NCBI RefSeq assembly: GCF_001439685.1
Contig: NZ_JYLH01000004.1
Span: 310,001-374,000, forward strand
Direction of reading: 5' to 3'
Length of the DNA stretch: 64,000 bases
DNA from: Pseudomonas libanensis
Lineage (GTDB): Bacteria > Pseudomonadota > Gammaproteobacteria > Pseudomonadales > Pseudomonadaceae
The position numbers and the translations under genes were made by a program. Below are positions 17,503-27,367 of the stretch, piece after piece. Under the pieces are notes generated by a model. That model was not told the origin of the DNA and made no database searches. It saw nothing but the letters and a program-made list of their open reading frames with translations. The first letter of the stretch is position 1; each line of letters starts with the position of its first letter.

Positions 17503-20500
17503 TCAGGGCTCTACCTGGCTCCACTGCTTGCTCAAGCGCTTATCGGAAATGGGCACTTTGGTGCCCAATTGCTGGGCAAACAACGACACTCGGTATTCCT
17601 CCAGCCACCAGCGGTACAGCTCCAACTGCGGGTCGCGCTTGCCTTCCTGGGTGTGTTTGTTCACGCGGTTCTGGTACTGCGCCCACAGGCCACCCAATTC
17701 GCTGCTCCACACGCGGTCCTTTTGCACCTGGCTCGGCAGTTTTTCCAGGCGCAGTTCGATGGCCTTGAGGAAACGCGGCAGTTCCTTGAACCACTGGGCC
17801 GGGGTTTCCCGCACAAAACCTGGATACACCAGGTTGCCCAGTTGCTGCTTGATATCGTTTAAGGCCACGGCCTGGGCCAGGTCAATCTTGCCTTTAAAGC
17901 GCTTTTGCAGGCCGTGCCAGAGCTTCAGCACCTCCAGGGTCAGGCGCGCCAGGCGTTCGGCGTGTTCGGTCCAGCTGCCGCGCTTGCGTTCCGCCAAGGC
18001 CGCCAGGCCGGCGCCATCACGAGGCAGGCTGGCTTCGCCTTCCAGGACGCAGGTGTCGAGGCTGGCCAGCAGGATGTCTTCCACCAGCGCGTCGATACGC
18101 CCCAACTCGCGGTACATCAAGCCCAACTCGGTCAGGCCCGGCAATTTGCCGCGCAGGAATTTCGCCGGTTCGGCCAATTGCTGCATCAGCAGACGCTGCA
18201 ACGCGCGGCGATGCTGGAACTCAGCCTCGGCGGCGGTAGAGAAACGGCCTTCCTTGACCGTGCCGTTTTCTTCTACCAGCGCCGGGTACACCGTCATCGA
18301 CAGCCCGGCGATGTTTTGCTGGGTCTTTTCGGCCACCGCCGCGAACACCTTGGCTTCCACCGGCTGCTGGCTTTTCGCGGTCTGCGGCACAGCCAGGGCG
18401 GCCTGGCTGGCTTCGGCAAACCGTGCGGTCAGCTCGGCGAGGTCGCGGCCTTCGCCAAGGAACTTGCCCTGGCCGTCGACCACTTCCAGGTTCATCTTCA
18501 GGTGGCTTTCCACCTGTTGTGCCGCTTCGGCCCAGGCTTCATCGCTGACCCGCGCACCGGTCATGCGCAGCAGTTCGCGCCCCAGCGCCTGGGGCAGCGA
18601 GCCCTGGCCGAACTCGATGCGTTGCAGCGCCGCCTTGACGAAGTCCGGCACCGGCACGAAGTTCTTGCGCAGCGCCTTGGGCAAGTTACGCACCAGGGCG
18701 ATGCACTTGGCTTCGATCACGCCCGGTACCAGCCACTCCAGGCGCTCGGCAGGCAACGCCGGCAGCAACGGCGCCGGTACACGCAAGGTGACGCCGTCGC
18801 GAGGGTGATTGGGTTCGAAGTGGTAACTCAAGGCCAGCGCCAGGTCGCCCAGGTGCAAGGTGTCCGGGTAATGCGCGGCGGTGACTTCGCTGGCCTCGCG
18901 GGCCAGCACATCTTCTTCGCGCATGATCAGCAGTTGCGGGTCTTTCTGGCTGTTGACCTTGTACCAACTGTCAAAGGTGGCCGTCTGGTGGATCTCCGCC
19001 GGCAGGCGCGCATCGTAGAACGCATACAGGGTTTCCTCATCGGCGAGGATGTCGCGACGGCGGGCCTTGGCTTCCAGTTCGTCGAGTTGCTCCAGCAGGC
19101 GCTGGTTGGCTGTCAGGCACTTGGCGCGGGACTGAATCTCACCGCGTACCAGGCCTTCACGGATAAACAACTCACGGGACACCACCGGGTCAATCGGCCC
19201 GTAATGCACCGGCCGGCGCCCGACCACGATCAGCCCGAACAGGGTGATCTGCTCAAACGCCACCACCTGGCCGCGCTTCTTCTCCCAATGGGGTTCGAAG
19301 TGGTTTTTCTTGATCAAGTGCCCGGCCAGCGGCTCGATCCAGTCGGCGTCGATCTTCGCCACCATGCGCGCATAGAGCTTGGTGGTTTCCACCAGCTCGG
19401 CAGTCATCAGCCATTGCGGGCGCTTCTTGCCGATACCGGACGAGGGGTGGATCCAGAAACGCCGCTGCCGCGCACCGAGGTAATCGCCGTCTTCGGTCTT
19501 CTGGCCGATCTGGCTGAGCAGGCCGGACAGCACCGCCTTGTGCAGCTTGGGGAAGTCCGCCGGTTCTTTATTGACGCTCAGCTGCATGTCGCGACAGATC
19601 AGGCTCAACTGGCGATGGGAATCGCGCCACTCGCGCAGGCGCAGGTAGTTGAGGAAGTTCTTGCGACACCAGTTGCGCAGCGGGCTGGCGGTCAATGCCT
19701 GGCGCTGCTCTTCAAAACCGCGCCACAGGTTGACCAACCCGGCGAAGTCCGAGTCCGGATCCTTCCACTGGGCGTGGGCCTGGTCGGCCGCTTGTTGACG
19801 CTCCGGTGGGCGCTCGCGGGGGTCCTGGATAGACATGGCGCTGGCGACAATCAGCACTTCCTGCAAACTGCCGAGCTTGGCCGCTTCCAGCAACATGCGG
19901 CCCATGCGCGGGTCCACCGGCAGGCGCGCAAGCTGGCGCCCCAAGGGGGTGAGCTGGCTGTTACGGTCCACCGCCGAAAGTTCCTGCAGCAGGTTGAAAC
20001 CGTCGCTGATCGCCTTGCCATCCGGCGGTTCGATAAACGGGAAATCGGTGATCTCGCCCAGGCGCAGGTGCAGCATCTGCAGGATCACGGCGGCCAGGTT
20101 GGTGCGCAGGATTTCCGGGTCGGTAAATTCCGGGCGTCCGAGAAAATCTTCTTCGCTGTACAAGCGAATGCAAATGCCCGGCTCGACCCGGCCGCAACGG
20201 CCTTTACGCTGGTTAGCGCTGGCCTGTGAGATCGCTTCGATGGGCAAACGCTGCACCTTGGCGCGATAACTGTAGCGGCTGATGCGTGCCGTGCCGCTGT
20301 CGATCACATAGCGAATACCCGGCACGGTCAGGGAAGTTTCCGCGACGTTGGTCGCCAACACCACGCGCCGGCCCGGGTGGGATTGGAAAATGCGCTGCTG
20401 CTCGGCCGGTGACAGGCGCGCATACAGCGGCAGAATCTCGGTGTGCTTGAGCTGGGCCTTGCGCAACATGTCGGCCGCGTCGCGGATCTCACGCTCGCCG

Positions 20501-21414
20501 GGCAAAAACACCAGCACGTCGCCAGGGCTGCGTCGCTCGCTGCGTTCATAGGCAGCGATTTCATCGAGGGTGGCGAGGATCGCCTGGTCGACGGTCAGGT
20601 CGTCCTCGACACGGTTGCCCTCTTCATCCTGCTCCAGGGTCAGCGGGCGATACCAGGTGTCCACCGGGAAGGTGCGGCCCGACACCTCAACAATCGGCGC
20701 GTCGTCGAAGTGCTTGGAAAAACGCTCCAGGTCGATGGTCGCCGAGGTGATGATGACCTTCAGGTCAGGGCGACGCGGCAACAGGGTCTTGAGGTAGCCG
20801 AGCAGGAAGTCGATGTTCAGGCTGCGTTCGTGGGCTTCGTCGACGATGATCGTGTCGTAGCGCTCGAGGTAGCGGTCGTTCTGGGTCTCGGCCAGCAGGA
20901 TGCCGTCGGTCATCAGCTTGACCAGGGTGTTGGCGTCGCTCTGGTCCTCGAAGCGCACCTGATAGCCGACCAACGCGCCCAATGGCGTGGCCAACTCCTC
21001 TGCCACACGGCTGGCGACACTGCGCGCCGCAATCCGGCGCGGCTGGGTGTGGCCGATCAGGCCGTATTGGCCGCGGCCGATTTCCAGGCAGATCTTCGGC
21101 AATTGGGTGGTCTTGCCCGAGCCGGTCTCGCCGGCAATGATCAGTACCTGGTGCTTGAGCAGTGCGTCCTTGATTTCATCGCGCTTGGCGGCAATCGGCA
21201 GGCTGTCGTCATAGCGAATCACTGGCAGGCTGGCGCGCCGTGCCGTGACCTGGGCACAGGACGCTTGCATGCGCGCCACCCACTGCGCCAGCTTGTCCTC
21301 ATCGGGCTTCTTGCGCAGCTCGAGCAACTGCCGACGCAAGCGGTGGCGGTCGGCGAGCATGGCGTGATCGAGGTTTTTCAGCAGTTGGTCGATGGTGGGT
21401 GCTTGGTCAGTCAT
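17503..21414 (-). CDS. hrpA: ATP-dependent RNA helicase HrpA
   Basis: 1303-aa DEAH-box helicase, matching E. coli HrpA (about 1300 aa), which rescues stalled or collided ribosomes. Motif I is GETGSGKTTQ (residues ~95-104). The DEAH box is VDEAHERS (~190), SAT is in IITSATIDLERF, and motif VI is QRKGRCGRVEPG. The long C-terminal region includes the OB-like and DUF3418 domains typical of HrpA. The ATG at 21414 opens MTDQAPTIDQLL. It is transcribed in the same direction as aceK, 70 bp downstream of it. Confidence 0.95.
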   Translation of the reverse strand: MTDQAPTIDQLLKNLDHAMLADRHRLRRQLLELRKKPDEDKLAQWVARMQASCAQVTARRASLPVIRYDDSLPIAAKRDEIKDALLKHQVLIIAGETGSGKTTQLPKICLEIGRGQYGLIGHTQPRRIAARSVASRVAEELATPLGALVGYQVRFEDQSDANTLVKLMTDGILLAETQNDRYLERYDTIIVDEAHERSLNIDFLLGYLKTLLPRRPDLKVIITSATIDLERFSKHFDDAPIVEVSGRTFPVDTWYRPLTLEQDEEGNRVEDDLTVDQAILATLDEIAAYERSERRSPGDVLVFLPGEREIRDAADMLRKAQLKHTEILPLYARLSPAEQQRIFQSHPGRRVVLATNVAETSLTVPGIRYVIDSGTARISRYSYRAKVQRLPIEAISQASANQRKGRCGRVEPGICIRLYSEEDFLGRPEFTDPEILRTNLAAVILQMLHLRLGEITDFPFIEPPDGKAISDGFNLLQELSAVDRNSQLTPLGRQLARLPVDPRMGRMLLEAAKLGSLQEVLIVASAMSIQDPRERPPERQQAADQAHAQWKDPDSDFAGLVNLWRGFEEQRQALTASPLRNWCRKNFLNYLRLREWRDSHRQLSLICRDMQLSVNKEPADFPKLHKAVLSGLLSQIGQKTEDGDYLGARQRRFWIHPSSGIGKKRPQWLMTAELVETTKLYARMVAKIDADWIEPLAGHLIKKNHFEPHWEKKRGQVVAFEQITLFGLIVVGRRPVHYGPIDPVVSRELFIREGLVRGEIQSRAKCLTANQRLLEQLDELEAKARRRDILADEETLYAFYDARLPAEIHQTATFDSWYKVNSQKDPQLLIMREEDVLAREASEVTAAHYPDTLHLGDLALALSYHFEPNHPRDGVTLRVPAPLLPALPAERLEWLVPGVIEAKCIALVRNLPKALRKNFVPVPDFVKAALQRIEFGQGSLPQALGRELLRMTGARVSDEAWAEAAQQVESHLKMNLEVVDGQGKFLGEGRDLAELTARFAEASQAALAVPQTAKSQQPVEAKVFAAVAEKTQQNIAGLSMTVYPALVEENGTVKEGRFSTAAEAEFQHRRALQRLLMQQLAEPAKFLRGKLPGLTELGLMYRELGRIDALVEDILLASLDTCVLEGEASLPRDGAGLAALAERKRGSWTEHAERLARLTLEVLKLWHGLQKRFKGKIDLAQAVALNDIKQQLGNLVYPGFVRETPAQWFKELPRFLKAIELRLEKLPSQVQKDRVWSSELGGLWAQYQNRVNKHTQEGKRDPQLELYRWWLEEYRVSLFAQQLGTKVPISDKRLSKQWSQVEP

Positions 21415-21484
21415 CAGGTACGTTTGGGTCGTCTATTTATGCAGGGGGCGGATTGTCGCAGAAAACCCTGGATGTGCGCGCCCC

Positions 21485-23200
21485 TCATTCGTTGTCACGG
21501 TCCCGGCGCCGGTAGGGGAACACGTCGATGACCTTGCCGGCGCGAATCGCGTCCTGCAGGCCCTTCCAGTAATCGGCGTTGTACAACTCGCCATGCAGCT
21601 CGTCGAACAGCTTGCGCTGGCCGGCGTCGGCAAACAGGAACGGCGGGAATTCCTCGGGGAACACGTCCAGCGGGCCGATGGAGTACCAGGGCTCGGAGGC
21701 CATTTCATCCTCGGGGGTGCGCGGTGCGGGGATATGCCGGAAGTTGGCTTCGGTAAGGAAACAGATCTCATCATAGTCGTAGAACACCACGCGGCCGTGA
21801 CGGGTGACGCCGAAGTTTTTCAGCAGCATGTCGCCGGGGAAGATATTCGCCGCTGCCAGCTGCTTGATCGCCAGGCCGTAGTCTTCCAGGGCTTCTCGTA
21901 CCTGGGCGGGGTTGGCGTTGTCGAGGTAGAGGTTGAGCGGGGTCATGCGCCGCTCGGTCCAGCAGTGGCGGATAAGGACCGTGTCGCCTTCGACCTGGAC
22001 CGTGCCGGCAGCGACTTCCAGCAGCTCGGCCAGGCACTCTGGCTCGAACTTGCCCAGGGGGAAGCGAAAGTCGGCGAATTCCTGGGTGTCGGCCATGCGC
22101 CCGACCCGGTCGACACTCTTAACCAGGCGATACTTCTCGATCACCGTGGCGCGGTTGACGTTTTTCGACGGCGAAAAGCGGTCCTTGATGATCTTAAATA
22201 CGGTGTTGAAGCCCGGCAGCGTAAACACGCTCATAACCATGCCGCGCACGCCGGGGGCCATGATGAACTGGTCATCGGTGGTGGCCAGGTGGTTGATCAG
22301 CGCACGGTAGAACTCGGATTTGCCGTGTTTGTAGAAGCCGATCGAGGTGTATAGCTCGGCAATGTGCTTGCCCGGCAGGATGCGCTTGAGAAAGCCGATG
22401 AATTCGGCGGGCACCGGCACATCGACCATGAAATAGGAACGGGTGAACGAGAAGATGATCGACACGTCGGCTTCGTCGGTGATCAACGCATCGATCTGGA
22501 TGCCACGGCCTTCGCGGTGCAGCAGCGGAATGACCAGGGGCCATTGTTCGTCACGCGTGTAGATGCGCCCTACCAGGTAGGCACCTTTGTTGCGGTAGAG
22601 CACCGAGGAAAACAACTCGACGTTGAGGTCCGGGTCTTTGCATACCCAATCCGGCAGGTTTTCCCGCAGTTGGGCTTCGAGGCGTTGCAGGTCTGCCGGC
22701 AGGTCGGCGTAGGGCTCGCTGAAACTGTAGTCAGCAAACACCTGCGCGAGCATCTGCGCAATATTGCCGGCTGGCGTGTAGATCCGGGTTTGCGCCGCCC
22801 TTGCATGGCGCTGGCTTGGCCGAGTGGTGTGGATGAACATGCAGCGGTCACTGATCAGATCATGGCTGAACAGGCCGCAGAAGATCGAGTTGTACCAGGT
22901 CTCGGACAGCTCATCGTCAAAGCGCAGGTCGATCAGGTCGATATAGGCGCTTTTCACCTGGGGCCACAGGTCGATGTCCAGCAGCGCGGCCGCTTCGGTG
23001 CTGGCCCGCAGGCGCGCGGTGACCTCGGCGACTTTCTCTTCATAGAGGTTGATACGCGCCGCCGAGGCGGCCTGCCCCTGCTGCCACTGCGCCTTCTCGA
23101 AACGTTCGCGGGCACCATCGGTGATCAGGCGAAAGTGCTCACGGTAATCGTCAAAACCGTCGAGGATCATCCGGGCGATAGCGAGGGCGGGCTGCGACAT
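21485..23200 (-). CDS. aceK: Isocitrate dehydrogenase kinase/phosphatase
   Basis: 571-aa bifunctional enzyme that phosphorylates and dephosphorylates isocitrate dehydrogenase, directing carbon into the glyoxylate shunt during growth on acetate or fatty acids. The regulatory N-terminal half is followed by a kinase-like domain with the ATP loop [15 protein letters not shown] (~318-332), FKIIKDRF, and the catalytic region [19 protein letters not shown] (~455-473). Length is that of the family (about 570-580 aa). SD GAGG precedes the ATG at 23200. It is not linked to aceA/aceB here, unlike the enterobacterial aceBAK operon. Confidence 0.96.
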   Translation of the reverse strand: MSQPALAIARMILDGFDDYREHFRLITDGARERFEKAQWQQGQAASAARINLYEEKVAEVTARLRASTEAAALLDIDLWPQVKSAYIDLIDLRFDDELSETWYNSIFCGLFSHDLISDRCMFIHTTRPSQRHARAAQTRIYTPAGNIAQMLAQVFADYSFSEPYADLPADLQRLEAQLRENLPDWVCKDPDLNVELFSSVLYRNKGAYLVGRIYTRDEQWPLVIPLLHREGRGIQIDALITDEADVSIIFSFTRSYFMVDVPVPAEFIGFLKRILPGKHIAELYTSIGFYKHGKSEFYRALINHLATTDDQFIMAPGVRGMVMSVFTLPGFNTVFKIIKDRFSPSKNVNRATVIEKYRLVKSVDRVGRMADTQEFADFRFPLGKFEPECLAELLEVAAGTVQVEGDTVLIRHCWTERRMTPLNLYLDNANPAQVREALEDYGLAIKQLAAANIFPGDMLLKNFGVTRHGRVVFYDYDEICFLTEANFRHIPAPRTPEDEMASEPWYSIGPLDVFPEEFPPFLFADAGQRKLFDELHGELYNADYWKGLQDAIRAGKVIDVFPYRRRDRDNE

Positions 23201-23354
23201 GCGGGAAACCTCGAGCGGGTAGCTGGAAGCCCAGAGCTTAGCCAGTGAACGGTGGCAGGAGAAGGAAGATTTTTCATGGGCTGCGGTACTTAGAGATTGT
23301 GTCGACCAGGACGCTGGGCAACACTCCCCCGCCTGATTGGCGTAGGAGTTTTCC

Positions 23355-24251
23355 GTGAGACCTGTTGATACCCTCTACTTGCTGGGGCTGGCGGCCATTT
23401 GGGGCGCGAGTTTCCTGTTCATGCGCATCATCGCGCCGGAAATCGGCACCGTGCCGACTGCGTTTTTCCGCGTGTCGATTGCCGCCGCGGGGTTATTGGT
23501 GATCCTGGCGATGATGCGCGTGAGCTGGGATTTCCAGGGCAAGTTCAAGACGGTGCTGCTGCTGGGCGTCATCAACTCCGGAATTCCCGCGACCATGTAC
23601 TCGGTGGCGGCCCAGGTATTGCCGGCGGGTTATTCGGCGATCTTCAATGCCACCACGCCGCTGATGGGCGTGCTGATTGGCGGGTTGTTCTTCAGCGAAC
23701 GACTGACACCGTCGAAAGTTGCGGGGGTCGCCCTGGGGCTGCTTGGCGTAGCCGTGCTCACGCGTGCGGGGCCGGTGGCCTTTGATCTGCAATTGTTGAT
23801 GGGCGCGCTGGCGTGCCTGCTGGCGACCACCTGCTATGGCTTTGCCGGTTTCCTGGCGCGGCGCTGGCTGGATCAACGCGGCGGGTTGGACAGTCGCCTG
23901 TCGGCCCTGGGCAGCATGCTGGGCGCTACATTGTTCTTGCTGCCGTTTTTTGCCTACAGCGCCATCAGCCAGCCACCAGCGAGCTGGGGCGGCTGGCAGG
24001 TGTGGGCGTCGCTGCTGGGGTTGGGGCTGGTGTGCACGGCATTCGCCTACATCCTGTACTTCCGCTTGCTATCGTCCATTGGCCCGGTCAAGTCGATGAC
24101 CGTGACCTTTATGATCCCGCCGTTCGGCGTGCTATGGGGCGCGTTGCTGCTGGATGAGCCATTGTCCATGGCCCATCTGTATGGCGGGGTGTTGATTGCC
24201 GGGGCGTTGTGGTTGGTGCTGCGCCCCGCAAAAAGGGTAGGAGCGAGCTGA
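23355..24251 (+). CDS. EamA/DMT family transporter
   Basis: 298-aa ten-helix inner-membrane carrier with two EamA repeats (roughly residues 5-138 and 150-290). It begins with a GTG at 23355, preceded by AGGAG at seven bases. The last codons (V-G-A-S-stop) lie inside the REP-like hairpin at 24237-24262. The convergent neighbour is another DMT transporter, but the two sequences are clearly different and not a recent duplication. Substrate unknown. Confidence 0.87.
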   Translation: MRPVDTLYLLGLAAIWGASFLFMRIIAPEIGTVPTAFFRVSIAAAGLLVILAMMRVSWDFQGKFKTVLLLGVINSGIPATMYSVAAQVLPAGYSAIFNATTPLMGVLIGGLFFSERLTPSKVAGVALGLLGVAVLTRAGPVAFDLQLLMGALACLLATTCYGFAGFLARRWLDQRGGLDSRLSALGSMLGATLFLLPFFAYSAISQPPASWGGWQVWASLLGLGLVCTAFAYILYFRLLSSIGPVKSMTVTFMIPPFGVLWGALLLDEPLSMAHLYGGVLIAGALWLVLRPAKRVGAS

Positions 24252-24262
24252 CTCGCTCCTAC
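24237..24262. repeat. REP-like hairpin (GTAGGAGCGAG stem) containing a stop codon
   Basis: Perfect 11-bp stem with loop CTGA; the TGA of the loop is the stop codon of the EamA gene. Same family as 15186-15211. It lies between two convergent transporter genes and probably terminates transcription from both sides. Confidence 0.8.
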
Positions 24263-24273
24263 AGGGGTGGGTT

Positions 24274-25134
24274 TCAGTTTTTACGGAACACAAACACCAG
24301 ACCGACGATGATCAACGCCATCCCCAACAGGCTCAACACGGCCAGGCGGTTGCCGAAGATCAGGTAATCCATCACCGCCGTCACCGCCGGCACCAGATAG
24401 AACAGGCTGGTGACATTCACCAGGTTGCCGCGGGCGATCAGGCGATACAACAGCAGCGTTGCCAACACTGACACCACCAACCCCATCCACAGCACCGGCA
24501 GGTAAAAGCTCGCATTGTGCTCGAAATGGAAGGGCTGGAACGGCACGAACACCGCGCACAACAATAGCCCGGCCAGGTATTGCAGCGGCAACGTGCCCAA
24601 CGGATTGTCGGTGATACGCTTTTGCATGATCGAGCCAAACGTCATGCTCGCCAGCGCCAGCAGCCCGAACAGCATGCCGGCCAGGGACATGCCTGCCAGC
24701 CCGATACCCTGGTACACCACCATGATCAACCCGGCCAGGCCCAACCCCAGGCCGAACAACCGGCGCCCGGAGCGCTGGCGTTCCATCAGCACCACGGTGA
24801 GGATCGGCTGTACGCCCATGATGGTGGCCATCACCCCAGGGGTGACTTTGAGGTCCAGGGCCAGCAGATAAAAAATCTGATAGGCCCCCAGCAGCACGAG
24901 GCCCGTCGACACCGCATACAGCATGGGCTTGCCGGGACGTGGCAGCTGTAACTTGAGGATTGGCACCAGCACCACCAGCCCGACCAGGGCGATGGCAAAC
25001 CGGATCAGCAAAAAGGCAAAAGGGGAAGCATGAGCCAGGCCCAGCTTGGAGAAAATCGCCCCGCTGCTCCACAGCAGGACAAACAGGCTCGTCGAGGCCG
25101 CCGCGGCCACGGATTGTTTCGAAAGAACAGACAT
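24274..25134 (-). CDS. EamA/DMT family transporter
   Basis: 286-aa ten-helix inner-membrane protein, two EamA domains (residues ~12-140 and ~150-283), with basic C-terminus FVFRKN. It starts MSVLSKQSVAA at 25134. Probably a metabolite or drug exporter; no substrate evidence. It is monocistronic, convergent with the other EamA gene across a REP-like hairpin. Confidence 0.87.
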   Translation of the reverse strand: MSVLSKQSVAAAASTSLFVLLWSSGAIFSKLGLAHASPFAFLLIRFAIALVGLVVLVPILKLQLPRPGKPMLYAVSTGLVLLGAYQIFYLLALDLKVTPGVMATIMGVQPILTVVLMERQRSGRRLFGLGLGLAGLIMVVYQGIGLAGMSLAGMLFGLLALASMTFGSIMQKRITDNPLGTLPLQYLAGLLLCAVFVPFQPFHFEHNASFYLPVLWMGLVVSVLATLLLYRLIARGNLVNVTSLFYLVPAVTAVMDYLIFGNRLAVLSLLGMALIIVGLVFVFRKN

Positions 25135-25716
25135 GAGTTACCACCTGTGATCAGGCAAAAAAGCCGACTCGGTAAATACCGAATTCCAGTAGGTTTTTTC
25201 AGGTAGGCACAGGGCTACAGCGAACAGCTGATCAGCCCGAAATGCCAACACCCGGCGGTGATACGACTGCGTACACCGGCGTGCTACTGACAGGTGGGGG
25301 GTAGTGACTGATCTGCGCAGGCTGCTTGGCGCCGCACGGCACGACCACAGCGTTGACCGCTGAATCGACTACCGCTATGCGCTGGGAAGCTGGCATGTGC
25401 TGATCTTTTTGAAGGGATAAAGACGCGTCGACTATAACCACCCGCAAACTTACTTGGCAATCCTTTCTCTACGGCCTTTTTGCGTGGAGGAGTTTTCATG
25501 CCGCCGAACCAGGCCGCTCGCTGTAATGCCGCCCAGTTTTGTTGGGCGCGGCGATTGCCACGCACTATGGCTTGAATCCGCTTCACTTCGGGCTGTTCAC
25601 GTATCCGATGCTGGCCGGCTGAGCGTTAACCCGCTCGTCCGGATTGTTGCAAAAATAAGTTAAATAAATGCCCGCCATGGCCGATAACCCCTGAAAGCCT
25701 TGCGGATTGAACAATC
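25135..25716. other. 582-bp interval with little recognisable content
   Basis: Apart from the possible 54-codon gene on the minus strand, nothing is clearly functional. A 31-codon stretch at 25527-25622 (plus strand) reads like the C-terminal helix of a transporter (LLGAAIATHYGLNPLHFG, ending PMLAG-stop). It follows a TAA and has no start, so it may be a gene remnant. A well-formed SD (GGAGGAG) and ATG at 25498 lead only to a 25-codon frame. The 3' part should hold the aer promoter. Confidence 0.4.
25232..25396 (-). CDS. Possible small protein of unknown function (54 aa)
   Basis: The frame from the ATG at 25396 reads MPASQRIAVVDSAVNAVVVP and continues with proline- and valine-rich sequence ending VVSPPGVGISG. 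Codon use (GTC, GTG, CCG, CAG, GGC) resembles the neighbouring real genes, which is the main reason to list it. There is no good Shine-Dalgarno and no recognised family, so it could be chance. Confidence 0.35.
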   Translation of the reverse strand: MPASQRIAVVDSAVNAVVVPCGAKQPAQISHYPPPVSSTPVYAVVSPPGVGISG

Positions 25717-27282
25717 ATGCGTAATAACCAACCCGTTACCCAGCGCGAACGTACCTTCCCCGCTCAGCAACGGTTGATCTCCACCACAGATGCCAAGGGT
25801 GTCATTACCTACTGCAACGACGCGTTTGTCGAAATCAGTGGGTTCACCCGCGACGAACTGACCCGGGCCCCGCACAACCTGGTGCGTCACCCGGATGTGC
25901 CGTCGGCGGTGTTCGCGCACATGTGGTCAACGCTCAAACAAGGCTTGCCATGGATGGGCATTGTCAAGAATCGCTGCAAGACCGGTGACCACTACTGGGT
26001 TAACGCCTACGTGACACCGGTCTTCGACGGCAACCAGGTGGTCGGCTACGAATCGGTGCGCATCAAGCCCACCGCCGAGCAGATCCGCCGGGCCGAAGCG
26101 CTCTATCAACGTATCAACCAAGGCAAGTCGGCCATTCCCCAGCGGGACAAGTGGCTGCCGGTGCTGCAGGACTGGCTGCCGTTTATCCTGGTCAGCCAAT
26201 TAAGCTTCATGATCGGCGCCACCCTGACGTCCCAATGGGGCTTCGCCTTGGCGGCGGCGCTGTCGGTGCCGTTGGGCCTGCTGGGCCTGAGCTGGCAGCA
26301 GCGCGGCCTCAAGCGTTTGCTGCGCCTGGCCGAGCAGACCACCTCCGACCCGTTGATCGCGCAGATGTACACCGACAGCCGTGGCGCCCAGGCGCGCCTG
26401 GAGATGTCGATCCTCAGCCAGGAAGCGCGTCTGAAGACCTGCCTTACACGCTTGCAGGACACCGCCGAACACCTCAACGATCAGGCGGCACGCTCCAACA
26501 CCCTGGCGCACAACAGTTCCAGCGGCCTGGAACGCCAGCGTGTGGAGACCGAACAGGTCGCCACTGCGGTCAACCAGATGGCCGCGACCACCCAGGAAGT
26601 TGCCAGCCACGTGCAGCGCACCGCCGATGCCACCCAGGAGGCCAACCGCCTGACCGGTCGCGGTCGCGATATCGCCGGGGAAACCCGCGAAGCGATCCAG
26701 CGGCTGTCGGTGGCCGTGGGCGAGACCGGCGTGACCGTCACCCAATTGGCCAAGGACAGCGATGAAATCGGCGGCGTGGTCGATGTGATCAAAGGCATCG
26801 CCGACCAGACCAACCTGCTGGCCCTCAACGCCGCCATCGAAGCGGCGCGTGCCGGTGAGATGGGCCGTGGCTTTGCAGTCGTGGCTGACGAAGTGCGCCA
26901 GTTGGCCCAGCGGACTGCGGAGTCCACCGGACAGATCCATACCCTGATCGCCAAGCTGCAACACACCGCGGCTGCGGCCGTGCAAACCATGGACGCCGGG
27001 CATCGCCAGGCTGAAGAAGGTGTGGCGCGGGTGATGGAAGCGGACCAGGCGTTGGTGGGTATCAGCGAAGCGGTGGCGAATATCACCGACATGACCACCC
27101 AGATTGCTGCGGCTACCGAAGAGCAAAGCGCGGTTGCCGAAGAGATCAGCCGTAACATCAGCACCATTGCGCTGTTGGCGGACCAGACGTCGGAGCAGGC
27201 GATGAACTCGGCGCAACTGAGTGAAGAGCTGACGCATACCGCCAATACCCAGTATTCGCTGGTAGAGCGTTTTAACCGGTAG
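25717..27282 (+). CDS. aer: PAS-domain methyl-accepting chemotaxis protein, aerotaxis/energy-taxis receptor Aer
   Basis: 521-aa receptor. An N-terminal PAS domain (residues ~10-120, [17 protein letters not shown]) would bind FAD and sense redox state. A hydrophobic hairpin at ~145-195 anchors it without a periplasmic domain. A short HAMP-like linker and the MCP signalling domain follow, with the conserved hairpin tip [20 protein letters not shown] (~365-384). The domain order is that of Aer. Placement next to cbb3 oxidase genes matches the P. aeruginosa arrangement as I recall it and links taxis to oxygen respiration. ANR control is plausible but no box was found in the upstream stretch. Confidence 0.92.
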   Translation: MRNNQPVTQRERTFPAQQRLISTTDAKGVITYCNDAFVEISGFTRDELTRAPHNLVRHPDVPSAVFAHMWSTLKQGLPWMGIVKNRCKTGDHYWVNAYVTPVFDGNQVVGYESVRIKPTAEQIRRAEALYQRINQGKSAIPQRDKWLPVLQDWLPFILVSQLSFMIGATLTSQWGFALAAALSVPLGLLGLSWQQRGLKRLLRLAEQTTSDPLIAQMYTDSRGAQARLEMSILSQEARLKTCLTRLQDTAEHLNDQAARSNTLAHNSSSGLERQRVETEQVATAVNQMAATTQEVASHVQRTADATQEANRLTGRGRDIAGETREAIQRLSVAVGETGVTVTQLAKDSDEIGGVVDVIKGIADQTNLLALNAAIEAARAGEMGRGFAVVADEVRQLAQRTAESTGQIHTLIAKLQHTAAAAVQTMDAGHRQAEEGVARVMEADQALVGISEAVANITDMTTQIAAATEEQSAVAEEISRNISTIALLADQTSEQAMNSAQLSEELTHTANTQYSLVERFNR

Positions 27283-27287
27283 ACCGC

Positions 27288-27362
27288 TATCGCAGGCAAG
27301 CCAGCTCCCACATTTTGAATGTATTCACAATTCAAAATGTGGGAGCTGGCTTGCCTGCGATA
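27288..27362. repeat. REPIN with a perfect 33-bp stem
   Basis: Arms 27288-27320 and 27330-27362 are exact reverse complements around a 9-base loop; they contain the GTGGGAGCTGGCTTGCCTGCG REP core. It fills the space between the aer stop and the convergent hydrolase stop (27368), so it is likely the shared terminator. Confidence 0.9.
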
Positions 27363-27367
27363 AAGCC

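Noticed and set aside
17503..21414. Long plus-strand open frames opposite hrpA (for example 17905-20229)
   Set aside because: They are antisense to a complete, motif-bearing helicase and show the Q/G/V/H-rich composition typical of shadows in GC-rich DNA.
25284..25586. 100-codon minus-strand frame upstream of aer
   Set aside because: Composition is arginine/serine-rich with no recognisable domain and it overlaps better candidates; likely chance.
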